Positions 1-5,555 of a DNA stretch of 10,140 nt are shown here, piece after piece. Origin of the DNA: CAZIOI01 sp964540855 (lineage in GTDB: Bacteria > Patescibacteriota > UBA1384 > DTJR01). A program made the translations under genes and the position numbers. The notes under the pieces were generated by a model that worked only from the letters and a program-made list of their open reading frames with translations, searched no databases and was not told the origin of the DNA. How positions within the stretch are numbered: position 1 is the stretch's first letter; each line of letters begins with the position of its first letter. The stretch spans positions 1 through 10,140 of the forward strand of contig CAZIOI010000019.1 in assembly GCA_964540855.1 (NCBI GenBank), given 5' to 3'.

Positions 1-65
1 TTGACCCCGCTTATTTATGCTCTGCGGAGTCCAATATGTTAACTAACTTTTGCAGAGCTCAGCAA

Positions 66-1130
66 TTACTCGTCTTTCGGGAGATTGGCCAGCATGCTAA
101 TTTTTTGTTCAATTGATCGGCCCCGGCAATGTCGTAATAAACCCATGTATGAAGATAGGTTGTTGGAATTTACCTTCCTGATTATGCGTTTTTTGGTACG
201 GGTTCGCAGTAATATATACTTTGGCAAAACCACGTAGCCCAAGAAATCTATACCTTGTCTGGCTTTACGAATTGAAATCTTTGAAGGATGCAGTTCAAGT
301 TTCAAATAATCATGAAGGTATTTTTGGACTAATGGTATAAGTCTTTGTAAATATTCTTGGCTGGTAGTAACTACAACAAAGTCATCCGTGTACCGGATAT
401 ATTTCTTTACCTTCAGCTCGTGTTTAACAAATTGATCAAATTCATTCATATAAATGTTCGCGAAAAGTTGGCTTGTTAAATTACCGATCGGCAAACCTTT
501 TCGCATCGATGGTTGATCGAATAGATTTAAGGCCGAAGGCCGTCTCTCTCTCTCTCTCTCGATTTGCGTGCCGGCGCAAATCGAACTGGAATCAAAGCTG
601 CCGATTATCTCTTTGAATAATTTCATCAAGGCCTCGTCTTTAATCTTTTTCGAAATTATCGACAGCAGGATCTCGTGATTGATCGAGTCGAAGAATTTTT
701 TAACATCGCATTTCAAAATAAAACAAGGCTTGGTATGATTGTGACTTTCAGCAATGATCAGCTTTTCCAAACAATAAACTCCTCGATGATTACCTTTGCC
801 GATCCTGCAGGAAAATGAGTTTGAGATAAAAGTTGGCTCGAAGATCGCGTTAACGATTCTGAAAACTGCGTGATGCAGAATTCTATCGCGAACAGTCGCT
901 TTATGAATTTTGCGCCGTTTCGGATCGGTGATATAGAACGAGGTGTAGACACCATGTTTGTATCTATGGTAGCGTAAATCGCGGCAGAGCTTGATTATAT
1001 TTTCCTCTAGTCGCCATTCGAATTCCAGAACATCTTTTTTACTCGTTTTGCCTTTTCTAAATTCGTCCCAAGCTAAAAATAAGTTGGGCAGGGAAATAAT
1101 TTCTTCAAATATATTATTATAAGTTTTCAT
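66..1130 (-). CDS. Diversity-generating retroelement reverse transcriptase
   Basis: This 354-residue protein is the RT that copies the TR RNA into adenine-mutagenised cDNA, which then replaces the VR of the target gene. Seen in the sequence: the polymerase aspartate region KCDVKKFFDSI (140-150), the motif GLPIGNLTSQ (212-221), the active site YTDD (247-250) and a GxxFLGY-like stretch (293-299). The IGxxxSQ form, in place of the QGxxxSP of most retroelement RTs, is the known DGR hallmark. A basic C-terminal tail containing SSYMGLLRHC follows. Between the first aspartate motif and IGNLTSQ there is a long, low-complexity loop (about 178-211) with an ERERERR run encoded by a GA microsatellite. 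The start has no clear Shine-Dalgarno sequence, and its start codon lies only 13 bp from the start of the oppositely oriented avd gene. A 7-bp inverted repeat (19-25/52-58) follows the stop, but without a T-tract. Family assignment is secure. Confidence 0.95.
   Translation of the reverse strand: MKTYNNIFEEIISLPNLFLAWDEFRKGKTSKKDVLEFEWRLEENIIKLCRDLRYHRYKHGVYTSFYITDPKRRKIHKATVRDRILHHAVFRIVNAIFEPTFISNSFSCRIGKGNHRGVYCLEKLIIAESHNHTKPCFILKCDVKKFFDSINHEILLSIISKKIKDEALMKLFKEIIGSFDSSSICAGTQIERERERRPSALNLFDQPSMRKGLPIGNLTSQLFANIYMNEFDQFVKHELKVKKYIRYTDDFVVVTTSQEYLQRLIPLVQKYLHDYLKLELHPSKISIRKARQGIDFLGYVVLPKYILLRTRTKKRIIRKVNSNNLSSYMGLLRHCRGRSIEQKISMLANLPKDE
543..560. repeat. (GA)9 dinucleotide microsatellite inside the RT gene
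   Basis: Nine uninterrupted TC units on the plus strand read as GA units in the RT coding strand and encode Glu-Arg three times (residues 191-196). Dinucleotide tracts of this length are known slipped-strand hotspots. Gain or loss of one unit would shift the frame ahead of the IGNLTSQ and YTDD motifs and abolish the RT. Phase variation is an inference; the tract itself is plain. Confidence 0.9.
560..583. repeat. 9-bp inverted repeat next to the GA tract
   Basis: CGATTTGCG (560-568) is followed by a 6-nt spacer and then its perfect complement CGCAAATCG (575-583). It abuts the GA tract and lies in the same RT loop (residues 183-191). The pair may mark an insertion into the loop or promote polymerase slippage; its role is unknown. 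Confidence 0.7.
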
Positions 1131-1143
1131 CTGAAAGGATAAA

Positions 1144-1491
1144 ATGCAAGAATTTGAAATTCCGGTTGTTAAGAAAGTTTATGAACTTTACAAAGATTTT
1201 CATCAACTGCGAACCAAAGTGTCGAAAGCCGATCGTTATACCATTTTCCAAAAATGCGATTGCTTAATGTTGGAGCTGCTTGAGGAATTACTCAATGCCA
1301 GCCGTCTTTACAAAAGCCAGAAACTATCAGCTCTTGAGATTGCTGCGGGTAAGATTAGCTTTATGCGAATATTGTTCCGATTGCTTAAGGATGTCGGATC
1401 GATCGAAATCAAAACGTATGCTTCGTTCGAAGAACGAATCGATGAGATCGGCAGAATGATTGGTGGTTGGATCAGATCATCCAGAGAATAA
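1144..1491 (+). CDS. avd: DGR accessory variability determinant (bAvd-like four-helix bundle protein)
   Basis: The product is a 115-residue, all-helical, basic protein. Avd proteins form barrel-shaped pentamers of four-helix bundles that bind the RT and the TR RNA and are needed for mutagenic homing. The family resemblance shows in the PVVKKVYELYKDFHQL start (7-22), the KADRYTIFQK turn (28-37), the leucine-rich helix LMLELLEELLNASRLY (41-56) and the ending IDEIGRMIGGWIRS (99-112). The start is supported by GAAAGGAT about 5 nt upstream. AT-rich -10-like boxes (1110-1123) lie inside the RT 5' coding region, so avd transcription probably begins within, and antisense to, the RT gene. The gene is divergent from the RT, whereas in the best-known DGRs avd runs with target, TR and RT. 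Its stop is next to a hairpin shared with the TR unit. Confidence 0.85.
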   Translation: MQEFEIPVVKKVYELYKDFHQLRTKVSKADRYTIFQKCDCLMLELLEELLNASRLYKSQKLSALEIAAGKISFMRILFRLLKDVGSIEIKTYASFEERIDEIGRMIGGWIRSSRE

Positions 1492-1516
1492 GAAAAGCAC
1501 TTAATCTCTTAAGTGC
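1490..1516 (-). terminator. Hairpin terminator at the end of the TR unit
   Basis: A perfect 8-bp stem (GCACTTAA at 1497-1504, TTAAGTGC at 1509-1516) closes a 4-nt loop, read as GAGA on the minus strand, and is followed there by TTTTCTTATT. That suits an intrinsic terminator for the minus-strand TR RNA. On the plus strand the stem is followed by CCTCC, so it would terminate avd poorly. An 8-bp stem with a GNRA-type loop also resembles the homing hairpins described next to some DGR repeats. Confidence 0.6.
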
Positions 1517-1534
1517 CCTCCTTGTTGAGAAGAA

Positions 1535-1667
1535 ACTTCGGGGGAAGCCAGCACGAGACGGAGCCATAGTTCTCGTTCGCATTGTCGGTCCTGTTGGTGT
1601 TGAACTTGACCTTGCCGTCGTTGAAGTTCATGTACGGGGCCTTGTCAGCCTGACCATCGGCTTCGGA
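1535..1667 (-). repeat. DGR template repeat (TR)
   Basis: This 133-bp repeat aligns without gaps to 2069-2201 (offset 534) and matches at 111 positions. Of 22 mismatches, 21 are plus-strand T, that is, coding-strand A, in TR; 21 of the 36 TR adenines are changed. In coding sense these are 15 A-to-G, 4 A-to-T and 2 A-to-C. Read in the target frame, TR has six AAC codons and one AAT, at positions equivalent to target residues 277, 279, 286, 288, 292, 294 and 296. Enrichment in AAY codons is typical of DGR templates because such codons give wide amino-acid choice while avoiding stops. The 3' part in coding sense (1539-1569) is GC-rich and identical to VR, as expected for the homing-initiation (IMH-like) segment. 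Confidence 0.95.
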
Positions 1668-1912
1668 AAGTTTGCTTTGCCCGTCATTTATCAGTAGAAG
1701 CTGAGCAAATTCGGTACGGTATGCTCTCCTTCCTGTATTTATTTGGCAGCAGTCTTTTTGTGACACCTGCACCAGACAAAAGCAAACAGTATCTCCTCAA
1801 ATAAGCACTCTTTCAAAGTCCTTAAACTTCAAAACTCCGGCTTTTCTTTGATTCAAAATTTCGGCGATACCGATTCGTAAACCGATATTCATTAGCCTAC
1901 TTTCAAAATTAA

Positions 1913-1940
1913 TATATACCAAAGTTAGCAAGCTTAGCAA
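1913..1940 (-). promoter_or_regulatory. Candidate promoter for the TR RNA
   Basis: On the minus strand there is TTGCTA (1935-1940), a 16-bp spacer and TATATA (1913-1918). It lies just after the target-gene terminator and points at TR, so TR RNA could be made independently of the target mRNA. The -35 match is moderate. Confidence 0.35.
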
Positions 1941-1941
1941 T

Positions 1942-1977
1942 AACAAAAACGGGCTACCCTGTGGTGGGGGTAGCCCG
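1942..1977 (-). terminator. Intrinsic terminator of the DGR target gene
   Basis: A perfect 10-bp GC-rich stem (CGGGCTACCC at 1950-1959 and GGGTAGCCCG at 1968-1977) with an 8-nt loop is followed on the minus strand by TTTTTG. It sits about 90 bp past the target stop codon and should separate the target mRNA from the TR RNA. Confidence 0.85.
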
Positions 1978-1987
1978 GATACATCGA

Positions 1988-2002
1988 ACCGCCTTCGGCG
2001 GT
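1988..2002 (-). other. Short hairpin downstream of VR, candidate homing cruciform
   Basis: ACCGCC (1988-1993) and GGCGGT (1997-2002) form a 6-bp stem with a 3-nt loop, GAA on the target coding strand. Some DGRs need a stable hairpin or cruciform just past VR for efficient homing. This one lies about 65 bp beyond the VR end, farther than in the classical cases, so the role is uncertain. Confidence 0.35.
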
Positions 2003-2066
2003 AGGAATCCGAGGATCAAGGATGAAGGATAATGGAAGATCCAAGGATTCGAGAAACGAGGAACAA

Positions 2067-2990
2067 CTACTGCGGGGGAAGCCAGCACGAGACGGAGCCA
2101 TAGATCTCGTCCGCATCGCCGATCCCGTAGGTGCCGAACTCGACCTCGCCGACGCCGAAGACCACGTACGGGGCCTCGTCAGCCCGACCATCGGCCGCGG
2201 ACGAGAAGTCGTCGCCGGGCAGATCCTCGTGGAGCTGCTCCCAGCGGACGAACCGTTCGGGGTGGGTCAGCGCGATGGCCAACCCTTCGAGCGAGCCGGC
2301 GCCGAACTCGTTGCCGACGAAACACTCGCGTGCCCGCAGGACCGATTGGCCTCTGTGCAGCATGCCGACCTGCGCGGGCAGGCCGATGAAGTCCGGCTGG
2401 CCCTGCGCCTCCCAGAGGCGGTCAAGCATCTCGGTCGTGCGCTCGGTGCGCCAGAGGTGTGCGGGGTCCATCTGCGTGCTGCGGTAGTTGTAGAACGGCT
2501 TCTTCTTGGTGCCGATCTTGCCGAGCAGCAGGTTGACGCCCGCACAGTAAGCTGCGGCCCGATCCTGAATGTCGGGATGGAACAGTCGCGCCAGAGCGAA
2601 CTCGCTCGGGACGGCGAACAATCCCTCCACCCAGTCGGGGACCTCGAGCTTGCTGTACACGTCGTTGTACCACTTCCACGCCGGTTCGGGGTCGAAGCCG
2701 GGCAAGATGCCCAGCAAAGACTCGATCTGCGCGTGAAAGTCCTTGGCGCCCTGATATTCGGGCGGGTAGGTCCACGTCGAGGCGACCTGCTGGTTGATGA
2801 AGCGGTCGGTGACCGCCAGGTCTGTGACGAGAGTAGTCGTTCCCTTCTGCAGTTCCCTTGCCTTCTCAACGACCCTCTGGAGACCGTCCTCATTCAGCCC
2901 TGCGGCATCGAGACCGAGCGCTACATTGCGAAGGATCTCTCTGCCTTTCGGGCTTTCGGACGCGATCAATGTCTTAGACATCGCCATCAT
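2067..2990 (-). CDS. DGR target protein with C-terminal variable region
   Basis: This 307-residue protein is the one diversified by the DGR. Its last 44 residues (264-307) are encoded by VR. TR would encode a different residue at 18 of these positions, 17 of them through template adenines. The ending IYGSVSCWLPPQ resembles the conserved end of C-type-lectin-fold (FGE-like) DGR targets, in which the variable residues form a ligand-binding surface on a rigid scaffold; this fold is an inference. Residues 1-260 (including STWTYPPEYQ at 71-80 and RTERTTEMLDRLWEA at 181-195) belong to no family I recognise. There is no signal peptide, lipobox or membrane segment, so location and ligand are unknown. 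The start has three close Met codons (1, 2 and 4). GAAGGG ends directly before the first, so Met4 (at 2981) or Met2 is better spaced. The gene is far richer in GC than its neighbours, which suggests a separate origin. An intrinsic terminator follows. Confidence 0.9.
   Translation of the reverse strand: MMAMSKTLIASESPKGREILRNVALGLDAAGLNEDGLQRVVEKARELQKGTTTLVTDLAVTDRFINQQVASTWTYPPEYQGAKDFHAQIESLLGILPGFDPEPAWKWYNDVYSKLEVPDWVEGLFAVPSEFALARLFHPDIQDRAAAYCAGVNLLLGKIGTKKKPFYNYRSTQMDPAHLWRTERTTEMLDRLWEAQGQPDFIGLPAQVGMLHRGQSVLRARECFVGNEFGAGSLEGLAIALTHPERFVRWEQLHEDLPGDDFSSAADGRADEAPYVVFGVGEVEFGTYGIGDADEIYGSVSCWLPPQ
2069..2201 (-). repeat. DGR variable repeat (VR)
   Basis: VR is the recipient copy of TR. 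It occupies the extreme 3' end of the target gene and reaches into the TAG stop. Substitutions relative to TR are confined to template adenines except one (plus-strand 1588 G to 2122 A, coding C to T, giving Thr-to-Ile at residue 290). The last 31 coding bases, apart from the final CAG codon, match TR exactly and give the likely homing-initiation segment. Homology stops sharply beyond 2201. Confidence 0.95.
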
Positions 2991-3038
2991 CCCTTCAACT
3001 GTTTCTGCTCCGCGTAAGCGAATTGCAGGCTTGTCCCT

Positions 3039-3112
3039 CTTGGGATAAGCTCGATAAAGACCAAGAAATTGATCTCAAATGAGCTTATCCCAAGGTAATT
3101 TTTAAGGTTCAA
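3039..3112 (-). promoter_or_regulatory. Candidate target-gene promoter with a 14-bp inverted repeat
   Basis: CTTGGGATAAGCTC (3039-3052) and GAGCTTATCCCAAG (3081-3094) are perfect inverted copies 28 bp apart. On the minus strand TTGAAC (3107-3112), a 17-bp spacer and GATAAG (3084-3089) form a plausible promoter for the target gene, with the -10 box inside one repeat arm. That would suit an operator bound by a dimeric regulator. Alternatively the repeat is a hairpin ending plus-strand transcripts (GTAATTTTT follows) or the remnant of a mobile-element end. Confidence 0.45.
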
Positions 3113-3185
3113 TTAAGTAAGCACTATAGCATAAATATACCAGAAAATCAAGTAGCTGGGCTATTTGCTGATAAATTGGGTTTCT

Positions 3186-3309
3186 CTCCCGCCAGTCTTC
3201 CCATCTTATAGAATAAATGATCTGTCCGCCTCAAGGTCGTTCAGGTCATGGCGTGCTCCACCTTGACCCGTCCAGGCTGTTTGTTCTGCGCTCTGTGGGA
3301 AGGCGGGAG
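3186..3309 (+). ncRNA. Possible structured RNA or 5' leader of the DUF3768 gene
   Basis: No gene is seen in the stretch 3095-3358. CTCCCGC (3186-3192) plus CTTCCCA (3197-3203) can pair with TGGGAAGGCGGGAG (3296-3309) to close a 14-bp stem with a 4-nt bulge. Inside, TCAAGGT (3231-3237) pairs with ACCTTGA (3260-3266). The stretch is GC-richer than its AT-rich flanks and lies 50 nt before the DUF3768 start codon. It matches no riboswitch or RNA family I recognise. Strand is assumed from the gene downstream. Confidence 0.4.
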
Positions 3310-3358
3310 GTCGACCTGCTCTTTTGGTTTGAATGGTGAAATAAGAAGGAGGTAAAAA

Positions 3359-3673
3359 ATGGATATGGTAATGGAATCGCAAATCGCATACAAGAACGAT
3401 GTATTTAGAAAGTTAGGTTTTGGAGTTACGCTAACTTGCGGAGCAGGAGGGTTACCTGATCTAATGGGACTGATGCAAAGGATCAGGGACTTTAACGAAT
3501 TTAACGAGGATAACGATCCATATCACGAACATGATATGGGTAGGATTGAATGGCATGGTGATAAGGTGCTTTGGAAGATTGATTACTATAACAACGAGCT
3601 GACCTGCTTTGAAGATCCGCTCTCTCCGACCTGCAAAAGAGTGATGACCGTCATGCTAGCAGAGGAGTACTGA
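3359..3673 (+). CDS. DUF3768 domain-containing protein
   Basis: This 104-residue protein covers the whole DUF3768 domain. The recognisable blocks are TLTCGAGGLPDL (24-35), DNDPYHEHDMG (51-61), WKIDYY (72-77) and the terminal RVMTVMLAEEY (94-104). The family is small, cytosolic and of unknown biochemical function; it often occurs on plasmids and other mobile elements. The acidic and histidine-rich central block might bind metal, but that is speculation. The start is secured by a near-perfect AGAAGGAGGT (3345-3353) 5 nt before the ATG, implying strong translation, in contrast to most genes here. It stands alone between the DGR and the transfer genes, with its own terminator, and is convergent with the 327-aa gene. 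Confidence 0.88.
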   Translation: MDMVMESQIAYKNDVFRKLGFGVTLTCGAGGLPDLMGLMQRIRDFNEFNEDNDPYHEHDMGRIEWHGDKVLWKIDYYNNELTCFEDPLSPTCKRVMTVMLAEEY

Positions 3674-3676
3674 TAG

Positions 3677-3713
3677 ATAGCCCGGGAGTCATTTTGATTT
3701 CCGGGCTATTTTT
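3677..3713 (+). terminator. Intrinsic terminator after the DUF3768 gene
   Basis: ATAGCCCGG (3677-3685) and CCGGGCTAT (3701-3709) form a 9-bp stem with a 15-nt loop, running into TTTTT. It begins 4 nt after the stop codon and separates this gene from the convergent gene that ends at 3736. Confidence 0.85.
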
Positions 3714-3735
3714 GTGGCAATATTCTTATTTTATA

Positions 3736-4719
3736 TTACCCCTTAGGGTCGAAATATTTTATGTCTTGATTAGGATCCGGATATTGTTCTTGCCCATCCA
3801 TTCTTATTACTATATATGCTTGCTCAGGTTTTTCCTCCGAGGCATTTTCACTTAGATTGATAATGTTACTAACAAAGTGCTTGTCTTGAGATAGTGGCAC
3901 CACCCCTAATAAATGATCTGTGGTTGTGCCCTCCTCAATTGATTTCCAAGAGGCAGGAAAGGGGTATCGGGTCAAAACGCTTTTATCCCAAATTGATAAT
4001 ACCTCATATGGTGAGTCGGGAAAATCTACATTTCTAAATGATCCAACAGTTTTTATTAAAAACCTGAATTCGTCGTCGGTAATTTCGGTATCTTTTTTAG
4101 TTCCTAGTTCCCTCATTCGCTCAATCATATCACTACTAACAATTTCGTGATTGGCAAATGGCTTTCTGTCGCACTCTTTCAGATAAGATGGAATTTCATC
4201 TAAAAGTGACTGAATAAATTCCATCCTGATGGTGTAGCGACTTTTTTCTGATTTTTCTGCTTTCCATTTATCGTAATAATTCCTGATGTTATCTCCTTCG
4301 GAACCAACCCCGCGATAAGATGGCCATCTTGTTAAGTATCTTGCTGATGTTTCCCAAATCTGATGGACTTGACCCGGGTCTAATCCATCCCTCAATGTGC
4401 CTGCATGATAGTAACCGGGGTGTATGACTCCTTGTAATCCATTCCAAATTACCATATCTTCATTAGAAGTTTCGGGAGCAATTTCGTTTGCTTCCAATCT
4501 CCTTTTTACAGAGGCAGAAGCAACAATTTCTTGGAATTCTCGCAAACTACCAAACCTTACTGCTAGATTGCCAGCGTTTATTCTTTCACGCTTAGAGTCT
4601 AAGACCTTTTGTATCTCAGGGTTGAGTTCATGTTCTGGCGAAAAGATTTCGGCATACTCCTGCTTATTGCCGAATTGATGCATCATTGGGTCGTCAGGTT
4701 GTGTTAAATCTTCGGGCAT
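3736..4719 (-). CDS. Hypothetical protein, 327 aa, no recognised family
   Basis: I do not recognise this protein. It is soluble and acidic, with no signal peptide or membrane segment. The N-terminal third contains FGSLREFQEIV (56-66) and is rich in charged residues. The middle holds a Trp/Tyr/Gly-rich block: IWNGLQGVIHPGYYHAGTL at 91-109, then RYLTRWPSYRGVGSEGDNIR at 127-146. The C-terminal part looks more beta-rich (residues 290-327, with YIVIRMDGQ). Start ATG at 4717-4719 has no clear Shine-Dalgarno sequence, but a good promoter lies 30-60 bp upstream, so an almost leaderless transcript is likely. It follows the Replic_Relax gene by 65 bp on the same strand. The coding frame is intact and its base composition resembles the ATPase and Replic_Relax genes. 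Confidence 0.75.
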   Translation of the reverse strand: MPEDLTQPDDPMMHQFGNKQEYAEIFSPEHELNPEIQKVLDSKRERINAGNLAVRFGSLREFQEIVASASVKRRLEANEIAPETSNEDMVIWNGLQGVIHPGYYHAGTLRDGLDPGQVHQIWETSARYLTRWPSYRGVGSEGDNIRNYYDKWKAEKSEKSRYTIRMEFIQSLLDEIPSYLKECDRKPFANHEIVSSDMIERMRELGTKKDTEITDDEFRFLIKTVGSFRNVDFPDSPYEVLSIWDKSVLTRYPFPASWKSIEEGTTTDHLLGVVPLSQDKHFVSNIINLSENASEEKPEQAYIVIRMDGQEQYPDPNQDIKYFDPKG

Positions 4720-4749
4720 TGTTCTAATCGTTTAATAATTTATACCTGT

Positions 4750-4778
4750 ATTATATCAAACCGTCGCAATATCTAAAA
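4750..4778 (-). promoter_or_regulatory. Promoter of the 327-aa gene
   Basis: On the minus strand a perfect TATAAT (4750-4755) lies 17 bp from TTTTAG (4773-4778). Transcription would start near 4743, about 24 nt before the start codon. The -35 is weak, but the -10 and spacing are ideal. Confidence 0.5.
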
Positions 4779-4784
4779 TAAAAA

Positions 4785-5555
4785 TCACTCTTTCGGTTCA
4801 ACCTTTTGCAACGCATCTCGATTTAGGCCCTGAGTTTTTATGATCTCTTTTGTTGTCAGATAAAAATTAGGGTGATCGTTTTCGTCCAGTTTTTCTCGAA
4901 TATAGTAATAAAGATGGTTCTTAAGCTTTGCTGTCGGACAGACCAGAATGATCTCTGGAAATGGTTTGCTGGTATTATCTTGCCAATCATTTGAATCGAA
5001 GTAAGTTAAATAAGCTTTGGCTCGGTTGCGTAGAATATTAGTTCTTAAGTTCTCATTAAATATTTCTAGAAAATATCGCTTAACATTGCCCGTTTCGTCC
5101 TCTATGGCAAAATATGCGTCTGGGTGGGGCGAGATTAAATGTTCCATTCCGGAGAGATCGGATTTGGTATAAAAGTGGAGCGTAGCTTTGATTGCCTTGG
5201 TGAATGACAGTAATGAGATATAAATATCAGCGATAAATAGGCAATGGTCTTTAAAGTTCTCCGAACAGTTTGCTTCTTTTCTGATTTTATCTACCTTACT
5301 ACCGATTTTTTTATCCTTCCTTAAGTATTTTGCACCATTTTTACCTAATGAATAGACAGCCGGCAAATTGTCGAAGTTTTTAGTGTATGAGTAATTTAGA
5401 TAGTCATTATCTTTGAGTTCATCTAACCAAGTGAATATTCGACTGGGGTATTTATGATTGAGCATTGTTTGAATTTGATTTCGGGTCAGAAAGCGGAATT
5501 TGAAAAGGAGGGAGAGTATTTCGGATTGTTTGTTTGTGATTGTATGTTTGTCCAT
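4785..5555 (-). CDS. Replication-relaxation (Replic_Relax) family protein
   Basis: This 256-residue protein starts with a winged-helix domain: ITNKQSEILSLLFKFRFLTRNQIQTML (about 6-32) is the recognition-helix part, followed by the wing IFTWLDELKDNDYL (about 40-53) and YSLGKNGAKYL (about 68-78). The rest has the mixed alpha/beta pattern of the family, with HPDAYFAI (about 144-151), YFLEIFNENLR (about 161-171) and EIILVCPT (about 201-208), reminiscent of a PD-(D/E)xK-like core but with no proven nuclease activity. Family members occur on plasmids and integrative elements next to TraG/VirD4-like ATPases and are thought to act in plasmid replication or DNA processing. It lies 106 bp after the ATPase gene on the same strand. 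No Shine-Dalgarno sequence is seen before ATG 5555; a TATAAA/TATATA stretch lies just upstream, so it may have its own promoter. Confidence 0.82.
   Translation of the reverse strand: MDKHTITNKQSEILSLLFKFRFLTRNQIQTMLNHKYPSRIFTWLDELKDNDYLNYSYTKNFDNLPAVYSLGKNGAKYLRKDKKIGSKVDKIRKEANCSENFKDHCLFIADIYISLLSFTKAIKATLHFYTKSDLSGMEHLISPHPDAYFAIEDETGNVKRYFLEIFNENLRTNILRNRAKAYLTYFDSNDWQDNTSKPFPEIILVCPTAKLKNHLYYYIREKLDENDHPNFYLTTKEIIKTQGLNRDALQKVEPKE

Larger units (their letters stand above)
1490..1906 (-). ncRNA. Predicted TR RNA transcription unit
   Basis: The template RNA of a DGR is a non-coding transcript spanning TR and its flanks, bound by RT and Avd. Here a candidate minus-strand promoter (1913-1940) and a hairpin terminator (1490-1516) would delimit about 400 nt around TR. 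The flank at 1668-1912 holds no convincing gene. An open frame at 1509-1772 exists only because TR mirrors the target gene's reading frame. The transcript ends are inferred. Confidence 0.4.

Noticed and set aside
19..58. GCTCTGC/GCAGAGC inverted repeat as an RT terminator or attachment site
   Set aside because: The stem is only 7 bp with a 26-nt loop and no T-tract, and it has no similarity to the tRNA-Ala 3' end.
543..560. GA tract as a CRISPR or iteron array
   Set aside because: It is a simple dinucleotide repeat without spacers, and no direct-repeat array was seen in the window.
66..1130. RT as a retron or group II intron protein
   Set aside because: IGNLTSQ, the adjacent TR/VR pair and avd identify a DGR; no intron RNA domains or msr/msd were seen.
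1467..1697. Plus-strand 76-aa frame over the end of avd and TR
   Set aside because: It is antisense to TR, has no Shine-Dalgarno sequence, and overlaps avd.
1509..1772. Open frame of 87 aa on the minus strand covering TR
   Set aside because: It is open only because TR keeps the target gene's reading frame; it lacks a target-like N-terminus and is best read as the non-coding template.
2022..3017. Long plus-strand frame (331 aa) opposite the target gene, and other frames in 1934-3048
   Set aside because: High GC makes stops rare in all frames. The minus-strand frame is supported by VR, terminator and start context; the others are low-complexity Arg/Ala/Ser-rich shadows.
3186..3309. Structured region as SRP, 6S or another known RNA
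   Set aside because: The hallmark sequences of those RNAs that I can recall are absent; left as unidentified.
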